A stretch of 64,000 nt of DNA, taken from Pullichristensenella sp002068815 (GTDB taxonomy: Bacteria; Bacillota; Clostridia; Christensenellales; Aristaeellaceae). Of the stretch, positions 29,995 through 38,756 are shown piece by piece. Position 1 is the first letter of the stretch. Each line of letters starts with the position of its first letter. A program made the position numbers and the translations under genes. Location: positions 124,001 through 188,000 of the forward strand of contig JAXGXF010000001.1 of assembly GCA_040772885.1 (NCBI GenBank), written 5' to 3'. Below the pieces are notes generated by a model that made no database searches, had not been told where the DNA came from, and saw only the letters and a program-made list of their open reading frames with translations.

Positions 29995-32058
29995 TCACTC
30001 GAGCGCCCTGCGCAGGTCCTCCTTGATCATGTCGTAATAGGGCTCCAGATGCGCCCGGTCGTACCGCTGCGGGGCGGCGGACAGCACTTGCCGCGCGGCC
30101 TCCGGCACCTCGTCTACGGACTCGCAAAAGCGGATGTACGGCAGGTGTTGCAGCCAGAAGTGCCCCCCGCGCAGCTTCCGGCTCATGTTGTCCAGCGCGA
30201 CGCACGGGGTTCCGGTAATCGCCGCGAAGATCATTCCGTGAAGCCTGTCCGTGACGACGATCTTCGCGCCGGAGAATTCCCGCCACTTCTTCCGCAGCTC
30301 CCCTTCCCTGTTCTCCGCGGTCACGGCGCCCGGGACCAGCATGGAGCCGCGTCTAAACGGCAGGCCCAGCGACCGGAGGTACGCCTCCAGCCGGGCCTCC
30401 TCCCCGGGGCCGATCGTCCGCTCGCAGTCCTCGCGCAGGCAGAGCAGCGCCTCGGTTCGGGCGGCCTCCTCGCCGGCCTCGGCGATATAGGGCGCGATGT
30501 CCGGCGTCAGCGCCGCCCTGTCGCCGAAGGCGCCGCCGAACAGCCGATGCGTCCTCGCGTCTCGGCAGTATATCCGAAGGCGCGCATGCGCCCCGTGGAT
30601 TTGCACCGTCTTTTCAAACTCGGCGCGCCCGGCCTCGTCGTCGCTGAAGTAGGCGGTCTGCGGGAAGATGAAGATCGGGTTTCGCGGGAAGCGTTGGACG
30701 ATGTCGCGCATCTTTGCCTCTTCGTCCAGCCAAATTGTCCCGATGTTCCCTCCGCCGCAGATGACGAGCACGTCGCGGGGCGAGAGAACGCGCTCGAGGG
30801 ACCGCTTCCACCGCCTGTAATGGCCGTCCTGAATCTCCACGATGTTTCGGCCGAGCCCCATATCGGAAACCAGCCTGTGCTGCGCGTACACGATCGCCTG
30901 GTCGCCGAGGTTCCCGTGCATAGGCGTCGACAGGAAGCAAATGCACCGCCGGTGCGCTCCAAAGCGATGAATATACGCGACCTTCATGCGCATCCTCGCG
31001 TACGGCAGCTTTTTCCGGATCGCGCGCATAAGCGGCCTGAAACCGCCGCGGCGGAGCGCGCGAACACAGCGCATGCCCTTTGGAAACAGCGTGCGCGCGG
31101 CGCTGTGAAAGCGGACGCCCGCCAATAGGAGAAGCGAATACCAGAAAAAGCGGGCGGAAGCCCCGCCGCGCAGCATCTTGCCGCGCGCCTCCCGAAACTC
31201 GCGCCGCGAGCGCGCATACCGCTCCCTTTCCGCCTTCGACATGTTCGGGAGAAATTTCTCGACCCGCGAAAAGATCAGCGAGCAGTTCATCAGGCATGTC
31301 TCCGCCAGCGACTGGTATCCCTTCCCCTGCAGGTAGAACGCCCGGTCGATCAGCGCGGCCGCGCCGTCCAGATGGCGGATCGAAAACGCGCTCCTGCTGG
31401 TCAGGCTCCCCTCGCGCATCACGTAGTAATAGAGCCTGTCCGAGACGCAGGAGATGCGCTCGCACTGACCGACGATTTTGTGCAGTATGAACTCATCCTC
31501 ATGGAGCCGGCCCGGCTCAAACCGGACGCCCTCAAACAGCCCGGACCGGTAGAGCTTGTTGCTGGGCATCACGCAGACGACGTCGAGCTTCGCAAAGCAG
31601 TTCTTCCAGAATGTCTTTTCGTCCCACACCGCGTCCCCGAGCTCCCACCGGAGGCCGGGAATCTCCGCTCCCTGCTCGTCGACGCGCAGCATATTGCAGA
31701 TCGCGAGCGGCGTGCCGTCCGCAACCATGCGAGCGTACAGCGCCTCGAGCATGGTCGGAGCGAGGTAGTCGTCCCCGTCGACAAGCGAGACGAATTCCCC
31801 GCGCATCGCGTCCAACCCCATGTTCCGCGCTGCGGAGATGCCCCCGTTTGGCCGATGGATCACGCGGAAGCGCGAGTCCTTTGCCGCGTATGCGTCGCAG
31901 ATCGCGGGGGACTCGTCGGAGGAACCGTCGTCCACGAGGAAGATTTCGAGGTTTTCATAGGTCTGGTCCGCGATGCTGTCCAGGCATCGGCGCAGATACC
32001 GATCCACGTTGTAGATCGGTACGATCACGGAAATCAGCGAATATGCGTCGGCAGTCAT
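29995..32058 (-). CDS. GT2 glycosyltransferase fused to polysaccharide pyruvyl transferase
   Basis: 687 residues. The N-terminal ~330 are a family 2 glycosyltransferase (SVIVPIYNVDRYLRRCLDS, LVDDGSSDES, FVSLVDGDDYLAPTML). The C-terminal ~330 are a polysaccharide pyruvyl transferase-type domain (STPMHGNLGDQAIVYAQHRL, ICGGGNIGTIWL, VVTDRLHGMIFAAITGTPCV). Together they suggest adding a sugar and a ketal-pyruvate, or a related glycan modification, in the cytoplasm. Start ATG overlaps the upstream stop (32055-32058), so the pair is coupled. Its end lies ~460 nt from the start of the collagen gene on the same strand. Confidence 0.85.
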   Translation of the reverse strand: MTADAYSLISVIVPIYNVDRYLRRCLDSIADQTYENLEIFLVDDGSSDESPAICDAYAAKDSRFRVIHRPNGGISAARNMGLDAMRGEFVSLVDGDDYLAPTMLEALYARMVADGTPLAICNMLRVDEQGAEIPGLRWELGDAVWDEKTFWKNCFAKLDVVCVMPSNKLYRSGLFEGVRFEPGRLHEDEFILHKIVGQCERISCVSDRLYYYVMREGSLTSRSAFSIRHLDGAAALIDRAFYLQGKGYQSLAETCLMNCSLIFSRVEKFLPNMSKAERERYARSRREFREARGKMLRGGASARFFWYSLLLLAGVRFHSAARTLFPKGMRCVRALRRGGFRPLMRAIRKKLPYARMRMKVAYIHRFGAHRRCICFLSTPMHGNLGDQAIVYAQHRLVSDMGLGRNIVEIQDGHYRRWKRSLERVLSPRDVLVICGGGNIGTIWLDEEAKMRDIVQRFPRNPIFIFPQTAYFSDDEAGRAEFEKTVQIHGAHARLRIYCRDARTHRLFGGAFGDRAALTPDIAPYIAEAGEEAARTEALLCLREDCERTIGPGEEARLEAYLRSLGLPFRRGSMLVPGAVTAENREGELRKKWREFSGAKIVVTDRLHGMIFAAITGTPCVALDNMSRKLRGGHFWLQHLPYIRFCESVDEVPEAARQVLSAAPQRYDRAHLEPYYDMIKEDLRRALE

Positions 32059-33365
32059 GCGCGATTCTCGCTCCTCTTCGCCCGCGTCATCCGCCGGATT
32101 CGCCTCTTGACCGCCCGGAGCAGGCGCTGCCGCTGGAGCAGGAGCTTCTTTTTGCAGGAATAATAGAGCTTCAGCGGCTTCGGCATCCCCTTGTCGAGTC
32201 GAAGTCGATAAAACCGCCTGAGATCGGGCGGACAGGTCTCAAGCGTATACCTCTCCCGCAGGTGCGCCTGTATGGGCGGCATCCGGCGCCTGTAGAACTC
32301 GAGAAATTCCCAGTTCATATGGCGCAGCACGTCCCTGCGCATCGCGTCGCCATAGCCCTCAAAGCCCATCCTCCCCGGGTCGCCGCCTTCCGCGAGTATC
32401 CCCAGCATCGTCTGCCGGCACTTTCCGCAGGCGCAGCAGTTTTTCCCGCCGGTCGATTGATAGCACACGCGAAGCGGAATGTCGATCCCCTCCCGGGCGA
32501 CGAACTCGCAGATGTTGCGTATCTTCCTCTGGCGGTGGAATTCAAAGGCGTCGTATACGATGGCGGAGCTTCCGAAGCGGACGAAGTTGTCGATTGAAGG
32601 GACCGAGGCGTATGGCATTTGGACGACGTCGGCAGAACTGCAGGAGGACGCGATATACACCCGACCGATGCCGTATTGAAACGCGAGCGGCGCCGCATGC
32701 CCGTGTATCGCGATGCCGTGCTGAAGCCCGGCCCACCAATCGAGCGCGCTGTATATCGCCGAGACGTACTTCGTCAAAAAGTACTCGTTGACGATCTTTC
32801 GGAAGTTCGAGCGGACGAAGTAGTGCTGCAGGCCGAATCTCGCGGCGGTCTCCTCCGCCAGGCGCTTGACCGGCTGCCAGCCTGCTTCGTTGTCCCAGGC
32901 GATGTCCGCGCCCCAGAGCGTGATGAGCGCGGGCTTCTCGGCGAGATGCGCGATCAGCGTGTCGGTCGAATCGACGCCGCCGCTGTAGAAGAGCGCCGAT
33001 TTCTCCGCGGGATGCGCGTGCGCGACGGCGCTGCGGACGGAGACGCTCCCCTTGAACTCGATCTTCGGGTACATGTCAATGTAGCCGCGCTTGAATTCGG
33101 GGATGCTGTTCAAAAACGCCTCGTCGAGCTCGTCCACCTCAATCTGCGCGTCGAACACCCAGGCGATGGGCAGCACGTCCGTGATCAGCGGGATCACCGC
33201 GATGCCCGGCGGGGCGTCGGCGATCGGCTGGGAATAGTGGAGACGGAGCGCGAACTCCTTCGAACAGAAGCACTTCAGCCACGCCGGGTCCCCTTCGACC
33301 GAGCAACGGCAGGAGATGTCGCTCTCCCGCCTGTCCACCCCTGTGACAACGAGCCGGTTTTTCAT
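32055..33365 (-). CDS. PP-loop ATP-pyrophosphatase family protein, probable glycan-modifying enzyme
   Basis: 436 residues. SGGVDSTDTL (residues 128-137) is a PP-loop as in asparagine synthase, NH3-dependent sugar amidotransferases (WbpG type) and related ATP-pyrophosphatases. A Cys cluster CCACGKC follows at about residue 300. The first ~120 residues match nothing recognised. Start is the Met with GGGAGG seven bases upstream and a good promoter behind it. Coupling to a glycosyltransferase/pyruvyl transferase suggests amidation or another ATP-driven change on a sugar or peptide, which is inference. Confidence 0.65.
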   Translation of the reverse strand: MKNRLVVTGVDRRESDISCRCSVEGDPAWLKCFCSKEFALRLHYSQPIADAPPGIAVIPLITDVLPIAWVFDAQIEVDELDEAFLNSIPEFKRGYIDMYPKIEFKGSVSVRSAVAHAHPAEKSALFYSGGVDSTDTLIAHLAEKPALITLWGADIAWDNEAGWQPVKRLAEETAARFGLQHYFVRSNFRKIVNEYFLTKYVSAIYSALDWWAGLQHGIAIHGHAAPLAFQYGIGRVYIASSCSSADVVQMPYASVPSIDNFVRFGSSAIVYDAFEFHRQRKIRNICEFVAREGIDIPLRVCYQSTGGKNCCACGKCRQTMLGILAEGGDPGRMGFEGYGDAMRRDVLRHMNWEFLEFYRRRMPPIQAHLRERYTLETCPPDLRRFYRLRLDKGMPKPLKLYYSCKKKLLLQRQRLLRAVKRRIRRMTRAKRSENRA

Positions 33366-33447
33366 CGTCCGCCTCCCGAAGAATCGCCCCCGCCGCCCCC
33401 GCAAAGCCCCGCGGCCCTCGAAGCGCGGCAAGAAACCGGATACTTGG

Positions 33448-33476
33448 AGTATATTCGAATCACCGGATTCTGTCAA
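33448..33476 (-). promoter_or_regulatory. Promoter of the glycan-modification operon
   Basis: Minus-strand TTGACA (33471-33476), 17 nt, TATACT (33448-33453). Confidence 0.7.
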
Positions 33477-33524
33477 TCCTGCGGCCGCACGTCGATCAAT
33501 TATTCCCGCGGCCGGCGATATAAA

Positions 33525-33557
33525 GCGGCCCTCCGAACCACCGGCTCGGAGGGCCGC
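33525..33557 (-). terminator. Intrinsic terminator of gap
   Basis: Perfect 12-bp stem GCGGCCCTCCGA / TCGGAGGGCCGC; on the minus strand followed by TTTATAT. Confidence 0.8.
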
Positions 33558-33571
33558 TGCATGGGTGTCTC

Positions 33572-34579
33572 TTACTTGTGGTCGACGGAGTACATATACT
33601 CGATCAGGTCGACGACCTTGTTCGAGTAACCCCACTCGTTGTCGTACCACGCGACGACCTTCACAAACGTGTCGGTCAGCGCGATGCCGGCCTTCGCGTC
33701 GAAGATCGAGGTGTGGGCGTCGCCGATGAAGTCGGAGGAGACGACCTCGTCCTCGGTGTAGTCCAGAATGCCCTTGAGCTCGCCCTCGGCGGCCTTCTTC
33801 ATCGCGGCGCAGATTTCCTCGTACTTCGCGGGCTTGGCGAGGTTGACGGTCAGGTCGACGACGGAGACGTCCAGCGTCGGGACGCGCATCGCCATGCCGG
33901 TCAGCTTGCCGTTCAGCTCCGGGATAACCTTGCCGACGGCCTTCGCGGCGCCGGTCGAGGACGGGATGATGTTGCCGGCCGCCGCGCGGCCGCCGCGCCA
34001 GTCCTTCATCGACGGGCCGTCGACGGTCTTCTGCGTCGCGGTCGTGGCGTGCACGGTGGTCATCAGGCCGTCGGTGATGCCGAAGTTGTCGTTAAGCACC
34101 TTCGCGATGGGCGCGAGGCAGTTCGTGGTGCAGGACGCGTTCGAGACGAACTTCATGTCGGAGGTGTACTTGTGGTTGTTGACGCCCATGACGAACATCG
34201 GCGTGCTGTCCTTCGACGGGGCGGACAGGATCACATGCTTCGCGCCGGCGTCGATATGGCCCTGCGCCTTGTCCTGGCTCAGGAACAGGCCGGTCGACTC
34301 GACGACGTATTCCGCGCCGATTTCGCCCCACTTGAGGTCGGCCGGGTTCTTCTCGGTGGTGATCCGGATCTCATGGCCGTTGACGATCAGCGAGTGATCG
34401 GTGAAGTCGACCGTCCCCTTGAAGCGGCCGTGGATCGTGTCGTACTTGAGCATATAGGCCATGTAGTCGGGCGAGAGCAGGTCGTTGATGCCGACGACCT
34501 CTACGTTCTTGTGGTTCAGGCTGGCGCGAAAAACCAAGCGGCCGATGCGGCCAAAGCCATTGATACCAATCTTGATCAT
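33572..34579 (-). CDS. gap: Glyceraldehyde-3-phosphate dehydrogenase, type I
   Basis: 335 residues. NAD-binding start MIKIGINGFGRIGRLVFRA, catalytic Cys in SNASCTTNCLAP (~150), then TVHATTATQKTVDGPS and WYDNEWGYSNKVVDL. Glycolytic oxidation of glyceraldehyde-3-phosphate. It stands alone with its own promoter, an AGGAGGT ribosome binding site and a strong terminator; no pgk/tpi follow. Codon choice looks optimised, in line with high expression. Confidence 0.97.
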   Translation of the reverse strand: MIKIGINGFGRIGRLVFRASLNHKNVEVVGINDLLSPDYMAYMLKYDTIHGRFKGTVDFTDHSLIVNGHEIRITTEKNPADLKWGEIGAEYVVESTGLFLSQDKAQGHIDAGAKHVILSAPSKDSTPMFVMGVNNHKYTSDMKFVSNASCTTNCLAPIAKVLNDNFGITDGLMTTVHATTATQKTVDGPSMKDWRGGRAAAGNIIPSSTGAAKAVGKVIPELNGKLTGMAMRVPTLDVSVVDLTVNLAKPAKYEEICAAMKKAAEGELKGILDYTEDEVVSSDFIGDAHTSIFDAKAGIALTDTFVKVVAWYDNEWGYSNKVVDLIEYMYSVDHK

Positions 34580-34630
34580 CTGGATAACCTCCTGTGATTT
34601 TGCCTTCGGGTTCGCCCCGTATCCTTATGT

Positions 34631-34659
34631 ATTTTACCCCAACTGACAGACTTTGACAA
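34631..34659 (-). promoter_or_regulatory. Promoter of gap
   Basis: Minus-strand TTGTCA (34654-34659), 17 nt, TAAAAT (34631-34636). Confidence 0.65.
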
Positions 34660-34721
34660 GTTAAATGCCCGGCGAAACTGTTCAATTCAGAGCAAGCAAT
34701 TGTTAAATGTTCGGGGATAAA

Positions 34722-34754
34722 AAAAGGAAACCCGCGCCGGAAAGCGCGGGTTTT
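34722..34754 (-). terminator. Intrinsic terminator of ftsH
   Basis: AACCCGCGC-TTTCCG-GCGCGGGTT hairpin; on the minus strand followed by TCCTTTTTTTATCC. Confidence 0.85.
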
Positions 34755-34768
34755 AACGCTGTGTGAAG

Positions 34769-36835
34769 TTACGCTTTCGCCTCGATGGGCGCCTGCGGTC
34801 CCCAGGGTTTTCCGGGCCGCGGGTCCTCCTTGGGCTCCGGCGCCGCCTCCGGCACCTTGCCGGTCTCCATGAAGGCCTTGAACTCCTCGAAGTCGAGCTT
34901 CTCGCGCTCGAGCAGCAGCTCCGCGAGCGCGTGCAGCTGGTCCATGTGCTCGGTCAATATCGACTCCGCGCGGTTGTAGCCCTCGCTGACCAGCCTGTGC
35001 ACCTCGCGGTCGATCATCGAGTTAACCTCCTCGGAGAAGCCGGACCGCTGCTGCGAAAAGCTCTTGCCGAGGAACACCTCGCGCTCGTCGCCCAGGAAGA
35101 TCGGGCCGACGGACGAGCTCATGCCGTATTCGGTGACCATGTTGCGGGCGATCTCGGTCGCCTGCTTGATGTCGCTGGACGCGCCGGTCGAGATCTCGCC
35201 CAGCACCAGCTGCTCGGCGACGCGGCCGCCCATGTAGCTCGCAATCTGCGCGGCGAGGTAGTTGGCCGTGCGGTAGCCGGTCTCCTCCTTGGGCAGCGTC
35301 ATCGTATACCCGCCCGCCTGCCCGCGCGGTATGATCGTGACCTCGTGCACGTCGTCGCACTCGGGGATGTAGTGGGACACGATCGCGTGGCCGCCCTCGT
35401 GGTAGGCGACGAGCCTGCGGTCCTTGTCCGTGACCTTGCGCGAACGCTTCTCGGGGCCGGCCATCACGCGCGTGACGGCCTCCTCGATCGTCGCCATCCG
35501 AATCTGCTTCTCGCCCGCGCGCGCGGTCAGTATCGCCGCCTCGTTCATCACGTTTTCGAGGTCCGCGCCGGTGAAGTACGGCGTGCGCCTGGCGACGACC
35601 TTCAGGTCGACGTCCTTGTTAAGCGGCTTTCCGCGCGAGTGGACCTTGAGAATTTCCTCGCGGCCCTTGACGTCGGGGTAGTTGACGACGATGCGGCGGT
35701 CGAACCGGCCCGGGCGCAAAAGCGCGGGGTCGAGTATGTCGCTGCGGTTCGTCGCGGCCATCACGATGACGCCCTGGTTGTGCGTAAATCCGTCCATCTC
35801 GACGAGCAATTGGTTCAGCGTCTGCTCGCGCTCGTCGTGGCCGCCGCCCATGCCGGCGCCCCTCTGGCGGCCGACGGCGTCGATCTCGTCGATGAATACG
35901 ATCGCCGGGGCGGATTTCTTCGCCTGGCTGAACAGGTCGCGCACGCGCGCCGCGCCCACGCCCACGAACATCTCCACAAAGTCCGATCCGGAAATCGTGA
36001 AGAACGGCACGCCAGCCTCGCCGGACACGGCCTTCGCGAGCAGCGTCTTGCCGGTTCCCGGGGGGCCGACGAGCAGCACGCCCTTGGGGATGCGCGCGCC
36101 CACGTCGGTGAACTTCGCCGGGTTCTTCAAAAACTCCACGATCTCCTTGAGCTCTTCCTTCTCCTCGTCCGCACCGGCGACGTCCTTGAACGTGATGCCG
36201 TTCGCCTTCGGATCGGTCAGGCGGGCGCGGCTCTTGCCGAAGCTCGCCATGCCCTTGCCGCTGCCGGTCTGCGCGCGCATGATGAAGAACCATAAGACCG
36301 CGACGAGCCCGATCATCACGATCGTCGGCAGCCACTCCATCCACCAGGGCGTCGGCGCGGGGAGCTTCGTCTCTATCTCAAAGGCATAGTCGGTCGGGCT
36401 GACCGCGCGGCCGAGCACCTGTTCGTAGATCAGGTTGACGTCCTTGTAAAACTGTTCCTCGCTCGGGATCGTGGAGATCAGATCGTAGCGCGCGCCGAAC
36501 TCGGCGACCGGAATCTGGCTGTCCTTCGTGCGCGCGATCAAGGTCGACTGCGTGATGATGACGTTTTCGATCGTCTTCCCGACCTCGTCCGCGGCAAGGG
36601 CCATCCCGGCGTCGGCCTTCAAATCGGCCTCCACCCATTTCAAAAGCGTAGAGTACTTCAGCTCTTCAATTTTATCCGTGGTGGGCGAGCCAAGAAGCTG
36701 CACCATCCAAAGAATCACAAGCAGCAGGATCAGGTATAGCAGCGGCCCCTGCAACAGGTTTTTCTTTTCGGGTTTTCTCAAAATTCGGTTCCTCGCTTTC
36801 GCAGCGTTGCGCACGCCCGGAAAACTCCCGAGCAT
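34769..36835 (-). CDS. ftsH: ATP-dependent zinc metalloprotease FtsH
   Basis: 688 residues. Two transmembrane helices (LLYLILLLVILWMVQLL and TIVMIGLVAVLWFFIM) flank the extracytoplasmic domain. The AAA module has Walker A GPPGTGKT (~247-254), Walker B VFIDEIDAVG and the second region of homology, and the M41 zinc site is HEGGH (~470). It degrades membrane and regulatory proteins. The first Met has a weak ribosome binding site; a TTG at 36781 after GCGAGG would give a 670-residue protein starting RKPEKKN. Last gene of the hydrolase-tilS-hpt-ftsH group, the usual Firmicutes tilS-hpt-ftsH order. Confidence 0.96.
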   Translation of the reverse strand: MLGSFPGVRNAAKARNRILRKPEKKNLLQGPLLYLILLLVILWMVQLLGSPTTDKIEELKYSTLLKWVEADLKADAGMALAADEVGKTIENVIITQSTLIARTKDSQIPVAEFGARYDLISTIPSEEQFYKDVNLIYEQVLGRAVSPTDYAFEIETKLPAPTPWWMEWLPTIVMIGLVAVLWFFIMRAQTGSGKGMASFGKSRARLTDPKANGITFKDVAGADEEKEELKEIVEFLKNPAKFTDVGARIPKGVLLVGPPGTGKTLLAKAVSGEAGVPFFTISGSDFVEMFVGVGAARVRDLFSQAKKSAPAIVFIDEIDAVGRQRGAGMGGGHDEREQTLNQLLVEMDGFTHNQGVIVMAATNRSDILDPALLRPGRFDRRIVVNYPDVKGREEILKVHSRGKPLNKDVDLKVVARRTPYFTGADLENVMNEAAILTARAGEKQIRMATIEEAVTRVMAGPEKRSRKVTDKDRRLVAYHEGGHAIVSHYIPECDDVHEVTIIPRGQAGGYTMTLPKEETGYRTANYLAAQIASYMGGRVAEQLVLGEISTGASSDIKQATEIARNMVTEYGMSSSVGPIFLGDEREVFLGKSFSQQRSGFSEEVNSMIDREVHRLVSEGYNRAESILTEHMDQLHALAELLLEREKLDFEEFKAFMETGKVPEAAPEPKEDPRPGKPWGPQAPIEAKA

Positions 36836-36881
36836 ACCCCATCTATTATATCAGCAGAAAACCGCTTTTTCAAAGCATATT

Positions 36882-37430
36882 TCAGTTATTTTCGTAAATT
36901 TCTGGCCGCAATACGCCGATATAGGGCAGGTTGCGGTACCGCTCCGCGTAATCGAGCCCGTAGCCGACGACAAACTCGTTGCCGATCGTGAATCCGAAGT
37001 AGTCCGCCTTCACGGTGATGCCCGGCGCGCGCCTCTCGGGCTTGTCGAGCAGCGTGCAGATCTTCACCGACGCCGCGCCGCGGCTTGCGAGCACGCGCGA
37101 GAGATAGCTCAGCGTGAACCCGGAGTCCATGATGTCCTCGACGATGATCACGTGGCGGCCGTCGATCGGCCGGGAGAGGTCCTTTCGAATCTCGACCTCG
37201 CCGGAGGACTTCGTCCGGTTTCCGTAGCTCGAAACGGCCATGAAGTCCATATTCACCTGGATCGGGATCGCGCGGCAGAGGTCGGCGTAGAACATCACGG
37301 CGCCCTTCAGGATACAGACCAAGGTCGGTTCAAGCCCGACGTAGTCGCGCGCAAGCTCCGCGCCCAGTTCGCGCACCCGTTTTTGGATTTCCTCCTCGCC
37401 CAGGAGTATCTTCGCAAGGTCGTTTCGCAT
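36882..37430 (-). CDS. hpt: Hypoxanthine phosphoribosyltransferase
   Basis: 182 residues. PRPP-binding motif VIIVEDIMDSGFTLS, preceded by LVCILKGAVMFYADL and MAVSSYG. It salvages hypoxanthine/guanine to IMP/GMP. It lies between tilS (30 nt) and ftsH (46 nt), as in Bacillus. Confidence 0.95.
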   Translation of the reverse strand: MRNDLAKILLGEEEIQKRVRELGAELARDYVGLEPTLVCILKGAVMFYADLCRAIPIQVNMDFMAVSSYGNRTKSSGEVEIRKDLSRPIDGRHVIIVEDIMDSGFTLSYLSRVLASRGAASVKICTLLDKPERRAPGITVKADYFGFTIGNEFVVGYGLDYAERYRNLPYIGVLRPEIYENN

Positions 37431-37460
37431 GTTGAGCCTCCCAATCCTTCGTAGAGCGTT

Positions 37461-38756
37461 TTATGAAAGCGCGCGGGCTGTGAGCCGCACGGCCTTTCCG
37501 TCGTTCACGGCCTTCGCGTCCTCGGATATCCCGAGTCCGACGGCCCAGAGTACGTTCCCTCCGACCGCGACGAGCGGCACATAGTCCCTAAGCGGCCGGT
37601 CGAGCTTCCGGTCGATCATGTAGTCGCTCAGGAGTTTTGAGCCGTCCATGCCGAGCGGGCGGATGCGGTCGCCGTTTCGCCTCGTCCGGAGCACGGCGCC
37701 TTCGAGTGCGCCGAGCGACAGCACCTGGCAATGCGGGTCGCCGCGCACCGGGACGGGATCGCAGAACTCTGCGCAAACCTCGCAAAGGGACCCGAGTCTG
37801 CTCTTTCCGGGGATGGCAAGCAGAACAGTCTCTGGTCGGTTTTGTTCCCCGAACAGCAGATACAGGTGCTTCCCCGCCCTCTCCGCAATCCATCCGCCGG
37901 GGAGCGTCGCCGCCCCGCACGCCGAATTGCAGAGCTTTTCCAGCGCGAATACCGCCTCGGAGCCCGCCTCGAACGGCAAAAACCTTCTGAGCGCCCTCCG
38001 CAGGAGCGCCGGGTGCGGGAGTTCGGCGACGCACAGCCTTCGAAAATACAGACTTTCGTCTGTTTTGTCGGACATCCATACATTCGCGAGGCCGTCGAGC
38101 AGCGCGCCCTCGTCTGCGGAAATCGCCGCGTACCGCGCGATCGCTTCGACCGCGTTCGGGTAGATTTCCTCGAATTTTGGCATTATTTCCAACCGAAGTC
38201 GGTTTCTCGGCGTCGTCGGCTCGGCGTTCGTGCGGTCGGTGCGGTACGGCTGCCCGCGCCCGTCGAGGTACTTGAGGATCTCTGCCTTGCGGACGGAGAG
38301 CAGCGGGCGGATCAGGGTTCCGCTCTGCTCGCGCATGCCCGAAATGCCGTCCGTGCCCGCGCCGCGCAGCATGTGCATCAGCACCGTCTCGGCCTGGTCG
38401 TCCATGTGGTGCGCGAGCGCGATAAATTCCGCGCCCGCCTCGACCCGCGCCTTCTCCAAAAAAGCGTAGCGGAGCCGTCGCGCGGCGGTCTCGATCCCCT
38501 CGCCGGGCGCGCGAAGCCCCGGAACGTCCGCGGAACCCTCATAGTACGGGACGCCGAGCCCCGCGCAGAGCCCGCGGCAAAACGCGGCGTCTTCGAGGCT
38601 CTCGGCCCCGCGGATGCCGTGCTCAAAGTGCGCGGCGGACACATCGGAGCCCGCCTCGCGCATCAGGCGCAGCAGCGCGACGGAGTCCGCACCGCCCGAA
38701 AGCGCGACGAGCACCTTCCTGCCCGCCCAGCGCCTCACCCTTTCGAGGATATCCAC
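37461..38756 (-). CDS. tilS: tRNA(Ile)-lysidine synthetase TilS
   Basis: 431 residues from a GTG inside the end of the upstream hydrolase gene (22-nt overlap). The PP-loop is LVALSGGADSVALL. ALAHHMDDQAETVLMHMLRG and RNRLRLEIMP follow, with a C-terminal tRNA-recognition domain. It converts the C34 wobble base of tRNA-Ile(CAU) to lysidine. Short AT-rich palindromes (38048-38063 and 38191-38204) sit inside the coding region. Confidence 0.94.
   Translation of the reverse strand: MDILERVRRWAGRKVLVALSGGADSVALLRLMREAGSDVSAAHFEHGIRGAESLEDAAFCRGLCAGLGVPYYEGSADVPGLRAPGEGIETAARRLRYAFLEKARVEAGAEFIALAHHMDDQAETVLMHMLRGAGTDGISGMREQSGTLIRPLLSVRKAEILKYLDGRGQPYRTDRTNAEPTTPRNRLRLEIMPKFEEIYPNAVEAIARYAAISADEGALLDGLANVWMSDKTDESLYFRRLCVAELPHPALLRRALRRFLPFEAGSEAVFALEKLCNSACGAATLPGGWIAERAGKHLYLLFGEQNRPETVLLAIPGKSRLGSLCEVCAEFCDPVPVRGDPHCQVLSLGALEGAVLRTRRNGDRIRPLGMDGSKLLSDYMIDRKLDRPLRDYVPLVAVGGNVLWAVGLGISEDAKAVNDGKAVRLTARALS
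38048..38063. repeat. ACAGAC-TTTC-GTCTGT palindrome in tilS
   Basis: Perfect 6-bp arms with the same arm sequence as the two miaB hairpins. A second element in the same gene, AACCGA-AG-TCGGTT (38191-38204), contains the ACCGAAGTC core shared with mutL. Confidence 0.7.
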
